From Pedobacter metabolipauper (GTDB taxonomy: Bacteria > Bacteroidota > Bacteroidia > Sphingobacteriales > Sphingobacteriaceae): a stretch of 64,000 nt of DNA. Under the pieces are notes generated by a model. That model was not told the origin of the DNA. It worked only from the letters and a program-made list of their open reading frames with translations, and searched no databases. Location: contig NZ_SNYC01000004.1 of assembly GCF_004362715.1 (NCBI RefSeq), forward strand, positions 1,178,001 to 1,242,000, read 5' to 3'. The translations under genes were made by a program, and so were the position numbers. Every line of letters begins with the position of its first letter. The stretch's first letter is position 1. Below are positions 1 through 9,494 of the stretch, in pieces.

Positions 1-749
1 CTGCAGCAAAAGCGGCTCCAGCAGCTGCGGCACCAATTGTACCTGGTTCAAGAAATGAACGCAGACAGAAAATGTCCCCGTTACGTAAAACCGTTGCTAA
101 ACGACTGGTTGCCGTTAAGAATGAAACGGCCATGTTAACTACGTTTAACGAAGTGAACATGAAACCGATCATGGACCTGCGTAGTAAATATAAAGATCAG
201 TTTAAGGAGAAATTTGGTGTTGGCTTAGGCTTCATGAGTTTCTTTACCAAAGCAGTATGTGAGGCCTTAAAAGACTTTCCGGCTGTAAATGCACGTATTG
301 ATGGAGAAGAAGTGGTATACAATGATTTTGCAGACATTTCAATTGCCGTTTCTGCACCTAAAGGTCTTGTGGTTCCAATTATACGCAATGCTGACAGCAT
401 GAGCCTTGCTCAAATTGAGAAAACGGTGATCGAACTGGCTACTAAAGCACGTGATAGTAAATTAACGATTGAAGAAATGACAGGCGGAACGTTTACCATT
501 ACCAATGGTGGTGTTTTTGGTTCTATGATGTCTACTCCAATCATAAACGCACCACAATCGGCAATTCTTGGAATGCACAATATTATTGAGCGTCCAATTG
601 CAGAAAAAGGTGAGGTGGTGATTCGTCCGATGATGTATGTAGCTTTATCTTATGATCACCGGATCATTGATGGCAGGGAATCTGTAGGCTTCCTGGTTCG
701 CGTTAAGCAGTTGCTTGAAGATCCTGCACGGTTACTTTTAGGCGTTTAA
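1..749 (+). CDS. sucB: 2-oxoglutarate dehydrogenase E2 (dihydrolipoamide succinyltransferase), C-terminal part
   Basis: The gene is cut by the left edge of the window; the reading frame enters at base 3. It encodes the C-terminal acyltransferase domain of an E2 subunit, which transfers the succinyl group from lipoamide to CoA in the cytoplasmic 2-oxoglutarate dehydrogenase complex. The first visible residues are an Ala/Pro-rich hinge ([13 protein letters not shown]), followed by the basic start of the catalytic domain ([12 protein letters not shown]). The active-site motif [14 protein letters not shown] lies near the C-terminus, and the ending [12 protein letters not shown] is typical of the succinyl rather than the pyruvate enzyme. 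The lipoyl and E1/E3-binding domains lie outside the window. The E3 gene for such a complex (lpdA) is about 6 kb away and not in the same transcript. The succinyl assignment rests on family knowledge of the C-terminus and is fairly secure. Confidence 0.9.
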   Translation, partial: AAKAAPAAAAPIVPGSRNERRQKMSPLRKTVAKRLVAVKNETAMLTTFNEVNMKPIMDLRSKYKDQFKEKFGVGLGFMSFFTKAVCEALKDFPAVNARIDGEEVVYNDFADISIAVSAPKGLVVPIIRNADSMSLAQIEKTVIELATKARDSKLTIEEMTGGTFTITNGGVFGSMMSTPIINAPQSAILGMHNIIERPIAEKGEVVIRPMMYVALSYDHRIIDGRESVGFLVRVKQLLEDPARLLLGV

Positions 750-785
750 AAAATAAGGGCCATAATAACCGGCTTTAAAATATAC

Positions 786-817
786 AGGCTGCTTTCAATC
801 CGAAAGCAGCCTTTTTT
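786..817 (+). terminator. intrinsic terminator after sucB
   Basis: A perfect 11-bp stem (AGGCTGCTTTC at 786-796 with GAAAGCAGCCT at 802-812), a 5-nt loop and a run of six T (812-817). It sits 37 nt after the sucB stop codon and before the next gene, so it should end the E2 transcript. Confidence 0.85.
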
Positions 818-866
818 ATGCGCATTTGTAATTCTTTTTATATTTTAGCTGAACACAAATACAACA

Positions 867-1574
867 ATGAAGCACCTAACCGCAATTTTCTTTACCCTCT
901 GCATCTTTTGCTCAACTGGTTTTTCACAGACCGTGTCACAAAATTCCGGCTGGCTGTTCTTATTGAACAGCACTAAGTTTAACAACAAATGGGGCATGCA
1001 CCTGGATGTTCAGCTGCGATCCAGAGACAATTGGGAAAACGTGGGCAGTTTCCTGTTTCGTCCTGGAGTAACGTACTACATCAGTTCCAATACAAACGCA
1101 ACCCTCGGTTACCTGCTTACCAATACGTATCTGCACCTGGATGGTGCGGCAGACGATATCCGGACTGAACACCGGATATGGGAGCAGTATATTTTAACCC
1201 ATAAGATCAAAAGCATCAATGTGTCACACAGGTTCAGGCTGGAACAGCGCTTTCAGGAAACCACTGCACCAGATCCGGTCTTTTCTCAGCGACTAAGGTA
1301 CTTTATCCGTTTCCTGGTTCCGCTTACCGGAGATAAAAAGAATTTCTCAGAAGGTGTATTCGCAGCTGTTCAAAATGAAACTTTCTTTAATGTTCAGAAC
1401 AAAGAAAAAATAAACAACAGCCTGTTTGATCAAAACCGGGTTTACCTTGCGGGAGGCTACCGTTTTAGTAAAAAGATGGACCTGGAAGCCGGTTACATGA
1501 ACCAGTCGGTCAATGGGGCAAATAACAATACATCGAACCACATTATTCAGCTGGCGGTTTATACCCGCTTTTAA
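867..1574 (+). CDS. DUF2490 family outer-membrane protein
   Basis: A 235-residue secreted protein with a clear signal peptide (MKHLTAIFFTLCIFCSTGFSQ). The mature part alternates aromatic and polar residues in short strands (for example GMHLDVQLRSRDNW and FLFRPGVTYYI) and ends in an aromatic residue (AVYTRF), as expected for a small outer-membrane beta-barrel. The pattern fits the DUF2490 family of Bacteroidota, which has no established function. It is transcribed alone after the sucB terminator. Its stop codon overlaps the stop codon of the convergent aminopeptidase gene by three bases, so no bidirectional terminator fits between them. Confidence 0.75.
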   Translation: MKHLTAIFFTLCIFCSTGFSQTVSQNSGWLFLLNSTKFNNKWGMHLDVQLRSRDNWENVGSFLFRPGVTYYISSNTNATLGYLLTNTYLHLDGAADDIRTEHRIWEQYILTHKIKSINVSHRFRLEQRFQETTAPDPVFSQRLRYFIRFLVPLTGDKKNFSEGVFAAVQNETFFNVQNKEKINNSLFDQNRVYLAGGYRFSKKMDLEAGYMNQSVNGANNNTSNHIIQLAVYTRF

Positions 1575-3226
1575 ATCACCTTTTTTACACCGATGTAAAA
1601 GTTGGGATCAGCCTTAAAAGCATCTTCCCTGATATTGGTTTTTATGGTTTTCCAGTCGTTGGTTGGATAGATCAGGGTATAGGTTTCATCTTTTACCGTC
1701 ACTTTTACGGGCATGTCAAAACCTTTTACGTCTGTAATCCACCGGTAAGACAACAGTCCATTCACTACTTTATATTCCAGCACAGGAATTTTCGCATGGC
1801 GCAGGTACTGGTCAAAAAACTTATCCAGTTTCAATCCGCTGACTTTTGAAATATAGCTTTCAATCTCCCGGGTGGTCACCGTTTTATGGTAATAGGTTTT
1901 ATTTAATCCCCTAAGCAGGTTTCTGAATTTCTCATCGTCATTTATGAGCTGGCGGATCGTGTGGATCATATTGGCTCCTTTGTAATACATATCCGAAGAT
2001 CCTTCTGTATTTACATCGTAGTATCCAATGATCGGACTTTTATTTAACAGCGCTCTCCTGGAACTGATGATGTAATCCGAACCGGCTTCTTTTTCATAAT
2101 TGGATTCACAAAATAAAACTTCAGAATAACTTGTAAAAGCCTCATGGATCCACATATCGGCAATGTCTTTGGATGTGATGTTATTGCCGAACCATTCATG
2201 CCCGCTTTCATGGATGGTGATGTAATCAAATTGATTGCCCCAGGTTGATCCGGTATAGCTCCTTCCTAAATATCCTTTTTTGAACTTATTGCCGTATGCC
2301 ACTGCACTCTGGTGTTCCATGCCCAGAAATGGTGCATGTACCAGCTTATACCCGTCTTCATAAAATGGGTACTGTCCAAACCAATGCTCAAAAGATTTTA
2401 ACATGGGCTTTACATCGGCATCCCAATGGGGGCGTGCCACAGTGCTGTCTTCTTTTAACGACCAGTAATCCAGGGTCAGCTTGCCATTTTCTCCAGCGTA
2501 AGTGTCAGCCCAATGGGCGTACTTGCCAATATACAAGGTTACATTATAGTTGTTAATCGGATTGGAAACAAACCAATTGTACGTGGCATAACCATCGGCA
2601 CGTTCAACAATGCTGCGCAAGCGGCCATTTGAAATCTCCTGCAAATTTTTAGGTACACTTACACTGATCAGTATGCTGTCTGCCTCATCACTCTGGTGAT
2701 CTTTTGTTGGCCACCAGGAACTGGCACCAAAGCCCTGGCAGGCTACAGAAACCCATGGATTGCCAGATCTGTCTTTGGTAAATATAAAACCCCCGTCCCA
2801 GGGTGCATTGCGTGCAATGACCGGGTTGCCGGAATAGAATACCGTAAAGCTCTGTTTGCTTCCTTTCTTAATCTCTGCAGGAAACGTAATAAACACCGCA
2901 TTAAACTCCCTTGAAAATGGAAGCTCTGCGCCATTATACATTACCTTTTCAACTTTGAGGTTGCTAAACAGGTCAAACTGCAGCCTGCTGAAATTCTGGG
3001 TTGCGGTAAACCGGAATTCATTACTGCCGCTGATAAATTTCTGGTCAATATCAACCTTTACATCCAGATGGTAGTAATTAATATCGTAGCATGTTCTAAG
3101 TGGTGTAAGCAGGCCACGTAATGAATCAGCCTTTGAAAATACATGTTTGCCACTTAACAGCTGTGCCTCTGATGAACCGGCAAAGCACATACTAACCAGC
3201 AGCAGGAATAAGATTCTTTTCATCAC
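1571..3226 (-). CDS. M1 family metallopeptidase (aminopeptidase N-like)
   Basis: A 551-residue secreted zinc aminopeptidase that removes N-terminal residues from peptides. A signal peptide (MMKRILFLLLVSMCFAGSSEAQ) is followed by the M1 beta-sandwich domain. The substrate-binding GxMEN-type motif appears as GMEHQSAVAYGN. The zinc motif HESGH has its ligands at H339 and H343, with the third ligand E362 in WIHEAF, matching HExxH-x18-E. The protein is shorter than full aminopeptidase N (about 870 residues) because it lacks the C-terminal helical domain, as many Bacteroidota members do. It begins 5 bp after the stop of the upstream S15-type hydrolase gene on the same strand, so the two are almost certainly co-transcribed as a secreted peptide or amide degradation pair. 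Confidence 0.9.
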   Translation of the reverse strand: MMKRILFLLLVSMCFAGSSEAQLLSGKHVFSKADSLRGLLTPLRTCYDINYYHLDVKVDIDQKFISGSNEFRFTATQNFSRLQFDLFSNLKVEKVMYNGAELPFSREFNAVFITFPAEIKKGSKQSFTVFYSGNPVIARNAPWDGGFIFTKDRSGNPWVSVACQGFGASSWWPTKDHQSDEADSILISVSVPKNLQEISNGRLRSIVERADGYATYNWFVSNPINNYNVTLYIGKYAHWADTYAGENGKLTLDYWSLKEDSTVARPHWDADVKPMLKSFEHWFGQYPFYEDGYKLVHAPFLGMEHQSAVAYGNKFKKGYLGRSYTGSTWGNQFDYITIHESGHEWFGNNITSKDIADMWIHEAFTSYSEVLFCESNYEKEAGSDYIISSRRALLNKSPIIGYYDVNTEGSSDMYYKGANMIHTIRQLINDDEKFRNLLRGLNKTYYHKTVTTREIESYISKVSGLKLDKFFDQYLRHAKIPVLEYKVVNGLLSYRWITDVKGFDMPVKVTVKDETYTLIYPTNDWKTIKTNIREDAFKADPNFYIGVKKVI

Positions 3227-3231
3227 CGTAT

Positions 3232-5103
3232 TTATTTCAACACCGTTACCGTTAGTGAAGAAGCATGGGTTTGATCGTGATAGATTCGGTGCGTTGCTTT
3301 ACGGAAATCACTGTCATTTGCCTTATAGATGTCCAGAAACTGCTGAGGGTTTCGGTCTGCCAAAGGGAACCAGGAGTTTTGAACCTGGATCATGATCTTG
3401 TGTCCTTTTTTAAACGTGTGGCCTACATCAGGAAGTTCATATTTTACCTGCGTTACTCTTCCTGGTTCAATAGGTTCAGGTTTTTCCATGCTGTTTCTGA
3501 ATTTACCACGCATAATCTCACCACGTACCAGCATCTGGTAACCACCCATAATGATACCTTTTGGATTAGGCTCCATGGCCTTCGCATCTTCCGGGTATAC
3601 GTCGATCAGTTTAACAACATAATCGGCATCGGTGCCCGTGGTGGTCACGAATAGATCTGCCGTTAGCGGACCCGTTAGGGTAATGTCTTCCGTTAATGTT
3701 TCTGTTTGGTACACTTTAACATCAGGCCTGCGGGCTGCAAAACGCTGATCGTCGATCATGTATTCGCGGGTTCTTTTGGCCTGTACACCATCCTGGTAAG
3801 GAACCGGGTTGTTCGGGTCGCTTTCGTATTCATCAAAGCTTGCTGGAACAGCCGCTTTCGCGAAGCTTAACTTACCATTTGGCTGAAAGTATAACGTTTT
3901 GTTTTCTGTATTTTTCGGAGGCCAGGTCTCAAAGCCTTTCCACTCATTGCTTCCAGTCAGGAAGATGTTGGCTTCTGCAAGTTTAGGGTCAGGGCCATCT
4001 TTTAAGTAATGCATAAAAAATGGCATCTCAAGGTCTTTCTGGTAAATGGTGCTGTTGGGTTGTCCAAAGTCAATATCCCCAAAGCTGGCGCCTGTACTTC
4101 TAACCCATCCGCCGTGAAACCACGGGCCCATCACGAGCTTGTTATTTGTACCAGGATTTTGCTTTTCAATAGCCTGGTAAGTTTTAAAGGTGCCATACGC
4201 ATCTTCTGCATCAAAGAAACCACCAACAACCAAAACTGCAGGTTTTACGTTCGTTAAATGCGGAAGGATCAGGCGTGCTTTCCAGAAATCATCATTTGTG
4301 CCATGGGCCATCATGTCATTCCAGAATTTGATGCTGTCGCCAAAGTATTTAAGATTGGCATTTTTTAAGGCCCCAATGCTCAGGTAAAAACGATAGTTAT
4401 CTGTGATCGGGAAATTAAAAGGTTTAGGCCCTTTATCTGGCGTAATCGGTTTAGGTCTCGGTACACCAAAGCTGGATAAAAAGTTAAATGCATCCGCTAA
4501 AAAGAACGCACCATTGTGGTGAAAATCATCGCCAACAAACCAATCGGTAACCGGAGCTTGTGGGGATACAGCTTTCAATGCCGGGTGGGCACCTGGTAAT
4601 GACGTGGTAGAATAGAACCCAGGATAAGAAATGCCATAGATGCCTGCTTTTGCATTGTTATTCGGAATGTTCTTTACCAGCCAGTCTATGGTATCATAGG
4701 TGTCTGAACTTTCATCGATGTCTTTTTTACTTTTCTTATTGTCCACATGCGGGCGGATGTCTACAAACTCACCTTCACTCATCCATCTTCCGCGCACATC
4801 CTGGTATACAAAGATGAATCCTTCCCTAAGCAGAAAAGGGGAAGGGCCCAGCGTGGTCTTAAAGTTGTTCTCCCCATATGGGGCAACGGTATAGGGGGTC
4901 CGGTTTATTAAAAACGGATATTTCTTAGTTTGGTCTTTAGGGATATAGATGGAGGTAAACAATTTAACGCCATCACGCATCGGGATGCTCCGTTCAATCT
5001 TCGTATAGTTTTCGCGTACAAATGCTGAATCTGTGGTTTGAGAAAAAGAGGAAAGTCCGGTACATAGGAGTACGGCTATCCATAGAAATTTAAAACGGGC
5101 CAT
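3232..5103 (-). CDS. CocE/NonD family hydrolase (peptidase S15-type acylase)
   Basis: A 623-residue secreted serine hydrolase with an Ala/Ser-rich signal peptide ending near SFSQ. The alpha/beta-hydrolase nucleophile is in GISYPGFYS (S159), and the N-terminal segment IPMRDGVKLFTSIYIPK is the family hallmark of CocE, glutaryl-7-ACA acylase and X-Pro dipeptidyl peptidase. The C-terminal half is the X-Pro jelly-roll domain (from about residue 370, with LTGPLTADLFVTTTGTDADYVVKL). Family members cleave ester, acyl-amide or Xaa-Pro bonds; the sequence alone does not fix the substrate. It is first in a two-gene minus-strand operon with the M1 aminopeptidase and is divergent from the glycosyltransferase at 5261. 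Confidence 0.85.
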   Translation of the reverse strand: MARFKFLWIAVLLCTGLSSFSQTTDSAFVRENYTKIERSIPMRDGVKLFTSIYIPKDQTKKYPFLINRTPYTVAPYGENNFKTTLGPSPFLLREGFIFVYQDVRGRWMSEGEFVDIRPHVDNKKSKKDIDESSDTYDTIDWLVKNIPNNNAKAGIYGISYPGFYSTTSLPGAHPALKAVSPQAPVTDWFVGDDFHHNGAFFLADAFNFLSSFGVPRPKPITPDKGPKPFNFPITDNYRFYLSIGALKNANLKYFGDSIKFWNDMMAHGTNDDFWKARLILPHLTNVKPAVLVVGGFFDAEDAYGTFKTYQAIEKQNPGTNNKLVMGPWFHGGWVRSTGASFGDIDFGQPNSTIYQKDLEMPFFMHYLKDGPDPKLAEANIFLTGSNEWKGFETWPPKNTENKTLYFQPNGKLSFAKAAVPASFDEYESDPNNPVPYQDGVQAKRTREYMIDDQRFAARRPDVKVYQTETLTEDITLTGPLTADLFVTTTGTDADYVVKLIDVYPEDAKAMEPNPKGIIMGGYQMLVRGEIMRGKFRNSMEKPEPIEPGRVTQVKYELPDVGHTFKKGHKIMIQVQNSWFPLADRNPQQFLDIYKANDSDFRKATHRIYHDQTHASSLTVTVLK

Positions 5104-5260
5104 GATGCTATAATGATTTAAGCTTTAAACCTACAAAAAATAAAAAATCTTTAACGGTTGAAATGCCCATGTCTTTAAAAATTTACATCCGTAAATGCTT
5201 TTTATTTACTTTTATAGCGGTGACAGTAATCGATGCACCCTTTATTAAAAAGAATACAAT

Positions 5261-6922
5261 ATGATGGAAGATCAGCTTTCCAAACAAAGGATCAACTGGC
5301 TGTACCTGTTTACGGGCCTGGCCGTTTTAATTAATTTTAGCGGATTATTTGTCACCATTATTGGACCAGATGGGGCGCTCTACGCATCCATTGCAAAAAC
5401 GATGGCGGTTAAAAATAATTTTATGGAGCTTTTTGTAGAGGGTACAGACTGGCTGGATAAACCACATTTTCCATTCTGGATGGCTGCACTATCTTTTAAG
5501 TTATTTGGCATTACAACCTGGGCCTATAAACTACCGGCCATTCTATTTGTGGTACTGGCCGCTGTATATACCTACAAGCTGGCCATCCTGTTTTATAACA
5601 AAGAGACCGCATTGTGGGCATCATTAATCTTGCTCACTGCGCAGCATATTATCATTTCAAATACTGATGTTCGTGCAGAGCCTTACTTAACGGGGCTTGT
5701 TATAGGCAGCGTGTACCACTTTTACAGGGCACAGCAGCAACAGTGGTTCTGGCACCTGCTTTTTGGTTCCCTGCTTGCCGCCTGTGCGGTAATGACGAAA
5801 GGGATATTTGCGTTGATCCCGGTATTTGGTGCCATTGCAGGTACGCTGCTCATTACCAAAAACTGGAAAATGCTCTTCAACTTCAGATGGTTGCTGGCGG
5901 TAGTTCTTGTCGCCCTGTTGATCGTTCCTGAATTGTGGAGCTTATACGTTCAGTTCGATGCACATCCGGAAAAGGTAGTATTCGGACAAACGAACGTATC
6001 CGGATTAAAATTCTTTTTCTGGGACAGCCAGTTTGGGCGCTTCTTTAACACCGGGCCGATCAAGAAGACCAACGGCGATCCATCGTTCTTTCTGCACACC
6101 AGTCTCTGGGCATTTTTACCCTGGTCATTTCTGTTCTACATTGGCCTGGTCCAATTTTTCCGCAACAAGAAAAAGGCAGCAGAAATAGAATGGTTATGCA
6201 TCTGTGCTGCCGCACTTACGTTCGTGGTGCTCTCGGCGTCTAAATTCCAGCTGCCGCATTACCTCACCATTATCTTTCCATTTTTTGCCATCCTTACGGC
6301 ACGGTACATCGTGCAGTTAAGCTCAGAAAAGGAGATCCGGAACATCCGGATCATGCAGGGGGTAATCATTGTGCTGATGACACTGATCATTGGCGTGCTC
6401 CATTATTTCTTCCGTCCGCAGCTTTCCTTCGCTGCCGTTGCCGGTATTGTACTTACCTTTATTTTGGGGATGTTGACCCGATACCAGGCAAACAACAGGT
6501 TCCGTATATTTTTTATGTCCGTTGTGGTCGTGTTCTTCGTCAATATTTATTTTAACCTGGCCTATTACCCGGAATTGATCCGGTACCAGGCAGATAGTGA
6601 GGCTGCATTCTGGATCAACCACAATAACCCAAAACAGCTGCCGCTGGTAAAAGCCTGCAACACCTATTTCTATGCAATAGATTTTTATTCCAATCAGGAT
6701 GTTCACGATTACCGGGAGGGAGAGGAAGACCGGCTTCCGCCAAAGCCCTATCTTTTATTTGCCGAAAAGGTGTTCATAGACCATCTGGTGGAGAAAGGGG
6801 TGAAGGTAGAACTCGTCAGAAATTTTGATAGTTTCAGGATCACACGGGTAAATGGAAAGTTCCTGAACCATAAGAAAAGAAAAGAAGTGTTATGGGCAAG
6901 TCAGCTTGTCCTCATAAAATAG
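5261..6922 (+). CDS. family 39 glycosyltransferase (ArnT/PMT-like, polyprenyl-phosphate sugar donor)
   Basis: A 553-residue integral membrane protein. The first transmembrane helix is followed by a periplasmic loop with an acidic pair (GPDGALYASIAKTMA), then TDWLDKPHFPFWMAALSFKLFG, the signature region of ArnT/PMT-type GT-C glycosyltransferases. At least ten hydrophobic segments follow, then a soluble C-terminal domain from about residue 450. Such enzymes move a sugar from an undecaprenyl-phosphate carrier to lipid A, a protein or another periplasmic acceptor. The acceptor cannot be told from sequence. No aminoarabinose or other sugar-pathway genes lie next to it. The 157-bp gap upstream is shared with the divergent hydrolase operon. 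Confidence 0.82.
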   Translation: MMEDQLSKQRINWLYLFTGLAVLINFSGLFVTIIGPDGALYASIAKTMAVKNNFMELFVEGTDWLDKPHFPFWMAALSFKLFGITTWAYKLPAILFVVLAAVYTYKLAILFYNKETALWASLILLTAQHIIISNTDVRAEPYLTGLVIGSVYHFYRAQQQQWFWHLLFGSLLAACAVMTKGIFALIPVFGAIAGTLLITKNWKMLFNFRWLLAVVLVALLIVPELWSLYVQFDAHPEKVVFGQTNVSGLKFFFWDSQFGRFFNTGPIKKTNGDPSFFLHTSLWAFLPWSFLFYIGLVQFFRNKKKAAEIEWLCICAAALTFVVLSASKFQLPHYLTIIFPFFAILTARYIVQLSSEKEIRNIRIMQGVIIVLMTLIIGVLHYFFRPQLSFAAVAGIVLTFILGMLTRYQANNRFRIFFMSVVVVFFVNIYFNLAYYPELIRYQADSEAAFWINHNNPKQLPLVKACNTYFYAIDFYSNQDVHDYREGEEDRLPPKPYLLFAEKVFIDHLVEKGVKVELVRNFDSFRITRVNGKFLNHKKRKEVLWASQLVLIK

Positions 6923-6946
6923 AATAAAGCGAATTCTAATACCTTA

Positions 6947-6971
6947 TTTGTATCAGGGATTATTAACTTTG
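6947..6971 (+). promoter_or_regulatory. candidate lpdA promoter (TAnnTTTG element)
   Basis: TAACTTTG at 6964-6971 matches the Bacteroidota -7 element and lies 19 nt before the lpdA start. The only upstream TTTG (6947-6950) is 13 nt away, closer than the usual 17-23 nt, so only the -7 part is convincing. Confidence 0.4.
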
Positions 6972-6990
6972 TACAAAAAAATCCTTTTAT

Positions 6991-8397
6991 ATGCAATACG
7001 ATGTAGTTGTAATTGGCTCGGGCCCGGGCGGTTATGTTGGAGCAATCAGATGCGCCCAATTAGGCTTAAAAACAGCAGTTATAGAAAAATATAAAACCTT
7101 TGGCGGAACCTGCTTAAACGTAGGATGTATCCCATCAAAGGCACTGTTAGACTCTTCAGAACATTTTCACAATGCAGCCCATACATTCAAGACCCATGGT
7201 ATTGAACTGAAGGATTTAAAGGTAGATATGCCGCAAATGATTGCGCGTAAAAATGACGTTGTCAATCAAAATACTGCAGGTATCCAGTACCTGTTTAAAA
7301 AGAATAAAATTGATGCTTTTGAAGGTGTTGGATCTTTTGTAGATAAAAACACCATCAAGATCACCAAAGCAGATGGAAGTACTGAAACCATTACCGCAAA
7401 AAATGTAATCATTGCTTCTGGTTCTAAGCCGACTGCATTGCCGTTTCTTCCGGTTGATAAAAAACGCATCATCACTTCAACAGAAGCTTTAAATATTACC
7501 GAAGTCCCGAAACAAATGATCGTTATAGGCGGCGGGGTAATCGGACTTGAACTGGGATCTGTTTATGCCCGTCTGGGTACTAAGGTATCTGTAGTGGAGT
7601 TCTTACCTTCCATCATTGCAACGATGGATGCAGGTTTGGGAAAGGAACTGCAGCGTGTGCTTAAAAAATCATTGGGCATGGAGTTTTACATGGGTCATAA
7701 AGTGACTGGTGCAACTGCAAAAGGCAAAAAAGTTACCGTAACGGCAGACAATGCAAAAGGTGAAAAAGTAACCTTAGAGGCCGACTACTGTATCGTAGCC
7801 GTTGGCCGTACTGCTTATACTGCAGGTTTAGGCCTTGAAAATATTGGCGTTACGACCGAAGAACGCGGTAACAAGATCCCGGTTAATGAGCATCTGGAAA
7901 CCAGTGTTCCCGGTGTTTTTGCCATCGGCGATGTAATTAAAGGTGCAATGCTTGCCCATAAGGCAGAAGATGAAGGGGTTTATGTTGCAGAGCGTATAGC
8001 CGGACAAAAGCCGCACATCAATTATAACCTGATCCCTGGTGTGGTGTATACCTGGCCAGAAGTGGCTTCGGTAGGATACACTGAAGAGCAGCTTAAAGAA
8101 AAAGGAACGCAGTATAAGGCAGGATCGTTTCCATTTAAAGCAAGCGGCAGGGCTAAAGCAAGTATGGATACCGATGGCTTTGTAAAAGTATTGGCTGATG
8201 CCAGTACCGATGAGATCCTTGGGGTACATATGATCGGCCCCCGAGCAGCAGATATGATTGCAGAAGCAGTAGTTGCTATGGAATTCCGTGCCTCTGCAGA
8301 AGACATTGCAAGAATTTGCCATGCCCATCCAACATATACAGAAGCACTAAAAGAAGCTGCAATGGCAGCAACAGAAAACAGAGCAATACACATCTAA
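6991..8397 (+). CDS. lpdA: dihydrolipoyl dehydrogenase (E3)
   Basis: A 468-residue FAD-dependent disulfide oxidoreductase that reoxidises dihydrolipoamide with NAD+ in 2-oxoacid dehydrogenase complexes and the glycine cleavage system. Visible features are the FAD-binding GSGPGG motif at residues 9-14, the redox-active disulfide C41/C46 in GGTCLNVGCIPSK, the NAD-binding GGGVIGLELGSVYARLG, the second FAD motif VFAIGDV, and the C-terminal catalytic dyad H446/E451 in HAHPTYTEAL. The length is normal. It is monocistronic and convergent with the next gene. All key residues are present, so the call is secure. Confidence 0.97.
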   Translation: MQYDVVVIGSGPGGYVGAIRCAQLGLKTAVIEKYKTFGGTCLNVGCIPSKALLDSSEHFHNAAHTFKTHGIELKDLKVDMPQMIARKNDVVNQNTAGIQYLFKKNKIDAFEGVGSFVDKNTIKITKADGSTETITAKNVIIASGSKPTALPFLPVDKKRIITSTEALNITEVPKQMIVIGGGVIGLELGSVYARLGTKVSVVEFLPSIIATMDAGLGKELQRVLKKSLGMEFYMGHKVTGATAKGKKVTVTADNAKGEKVTLEADYCIVAVGRTAYTAGLGLENIGVTTEERGNKIPVNEHLETSVPGVFAIGDVIKGAMLAHKAEDEGVYVAERIAGQKPHINYNLIPGVVYTWPEVASVGYTEEQLKEKGTQYKAGSFPFKASGRAKASMDTDGFVKVLADASTDEILGVHMIGPRAADMIAEAVVAMEFRASAEDIARICHAHPTYTEALKEAAMAATENRAIHI

Positions 8398-8442
8398 TAC
8401 GAAACTTCCCTTTAAAAAGGGACCCTAAGTGGTGAATAGCCT

Positions 8443-8459
8443 CCAAATAGATTATTTGG
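8443..8459. terminator. weak hairpin between convergent genes
   Basis: CCAAATA (8443-8449) and TATTTGG (8453-8459) form a 7-bp stem between lpdA and the convergent gene, overlapping that gene's stop codon. It has no clear T run, so termination is only a guess from position. Confidence 0.3.
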
Positions 8460-9315
8460 GGGCATTTCCTTTTAAATCCGGATAGGTTTCTTTTAACACC
8501 TTTACGGCGATCTCTATCAGCCGCAGATGTTCTTCCTGGTGCCCATGCTGAACTTCTACATTGATGTACGGAATCTTCTGGTGCATGGCATAGATAGAAA
8601 GTGAGCCGTCATCGGGTGCTTCCCGCGACTGCAATACCACATTTACCTTTTCTGCTTTAAGGCCATTAAACAAGGCCAGCTCCGTTACCAGTACCAGATC
8701 ATCTGCATCCATTTCAGAATTAATGTATACCGAATCCGCTGCACTTTCCAGGTCGTATCCCTTCAGGTAAGAAGATATGCCAAAGCCACCATCTGCATTG
8801 TTATGCAGCGTAAACATATAATCAGGCTTATTATGGGCATGATATAGATTTAAAATTACCTTAGAAGCTCTTTCAAGCTGCTTGGAAACTTCGTCATTAA
8901 AGTTGCCATATTTCTCCAGTCCGATCTTGATCCCGGCAGGGGTATAGATGCTGTTTGGATCGGTTTGGTATTCTTTCTCCCAGTAATTGAATTTAAAATT
9001 CCTGACATCCCCATACTGGGAATCAATGACCTTTCCGCCATTAAACCGGATGTATTCAAAAGCAGCTTTAATGCCGGTATCCTCATCGTCATGAATAGCC
9101 AGGAAATTAATATTGGGTTTTCCATATCCGTAACGTACTAAGTTTACACGCAGGTCATTCAATACAATGTAGGTGGTGTCAATGGTCATTCCCTCAAAGA
9201 CGGGAGGGTGCTGGGCATAGACCTGGATACTGAAAGAAAAGAGCATCAAAAATAAAAGCTTGTATTTTAATGCAGCTAAATCAGGGATCATACGTGGTAA
9301 AAAATGGGTTTTCAT
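8452..9315 (-). CDS. secreted protein of unknown function with metal-hydrolase-like motifs
   Basis: A 287-residue protein I do not recognise by name. A signal peptide ends at QVYAQ (a start at the internal Met9 would give a more usual signal length). The mature part has three spaced His/acidic clusters: FLAIHDDEDTGIKAAFEYI near residue 75, YMFTLHNNADGGF near residue 165 and INVEVQHGHQEEH near residue 255. Three such clusters are what one sees in zinc-dependent amidases and M14/aspartoacylase-like hydrolases, where they hold the metal and the catalytic glutamate. This is motif-level inference and no family is claimed. It is monocistronic, behind a good promoter at 9350-9377, and convergent with lpdA. 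Confidence 0.6.
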   Translation of the reverse strand: MKTHFLPRMIPDLAALKYKLLFLMLFSFSIQVYAQHPPVFEGMTIDTTYIVLNDLRVNLVRYGYGKPNINFLAIHDDEDTGIKAAFEYIRFNGGKVIDSQYGDVRNFKFNYWEKEYQTDPNSIYTPAGIKIGLEKYGNFNDEVSKQLERASKVILNLYHAHNKPDYMFTLHNNADGGFGISSYLKGYDLESAADSVYINSEMDADDLVLVTELALFNGLKAEKVNVVLQSREAPDDGSLSIYAMHQKIPYINVEVQHGHQEEHLRLIEIAVKVLKETYPDLKGNAPK

Positions 9316-9349
9316 GTATGCAGTACATCAAGTCTATATGCGGTATCGG

Positions 9350-9377
9350 CAAATTTAAATACTTCAGATGCTACAAA
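9350..9377 (-). promoter_or_regulatory. promoter for the 8452-9315 gene
   Basis: On the minus strand TTTG (9377-9374) is followed after 16 nt by TAAATTTG (9357-9350), close to the Bacteroidota -33/-7 consensus. The start codon at 9315 lies 34 nt beyond. Confidence 0.5.
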
Positions 9378-9494
9378 TCATCACAAGGCTTTTAAAAGCG
9401 CTAACTGCTGTAAAAACAATATTCAGGCATAGAACGAAAGCCTTATGCCTTGTATAAACACTACAGAAAATCGCCCCAAATTGTTTTAACGCAA

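Noticed and set aside
7828..8393. Two long minus-strand frames (166 and 123 codons) opposite lpdA
   Set aside because: They are antisense shadows of a highly conserved enzyme and encode no recognisable protein.
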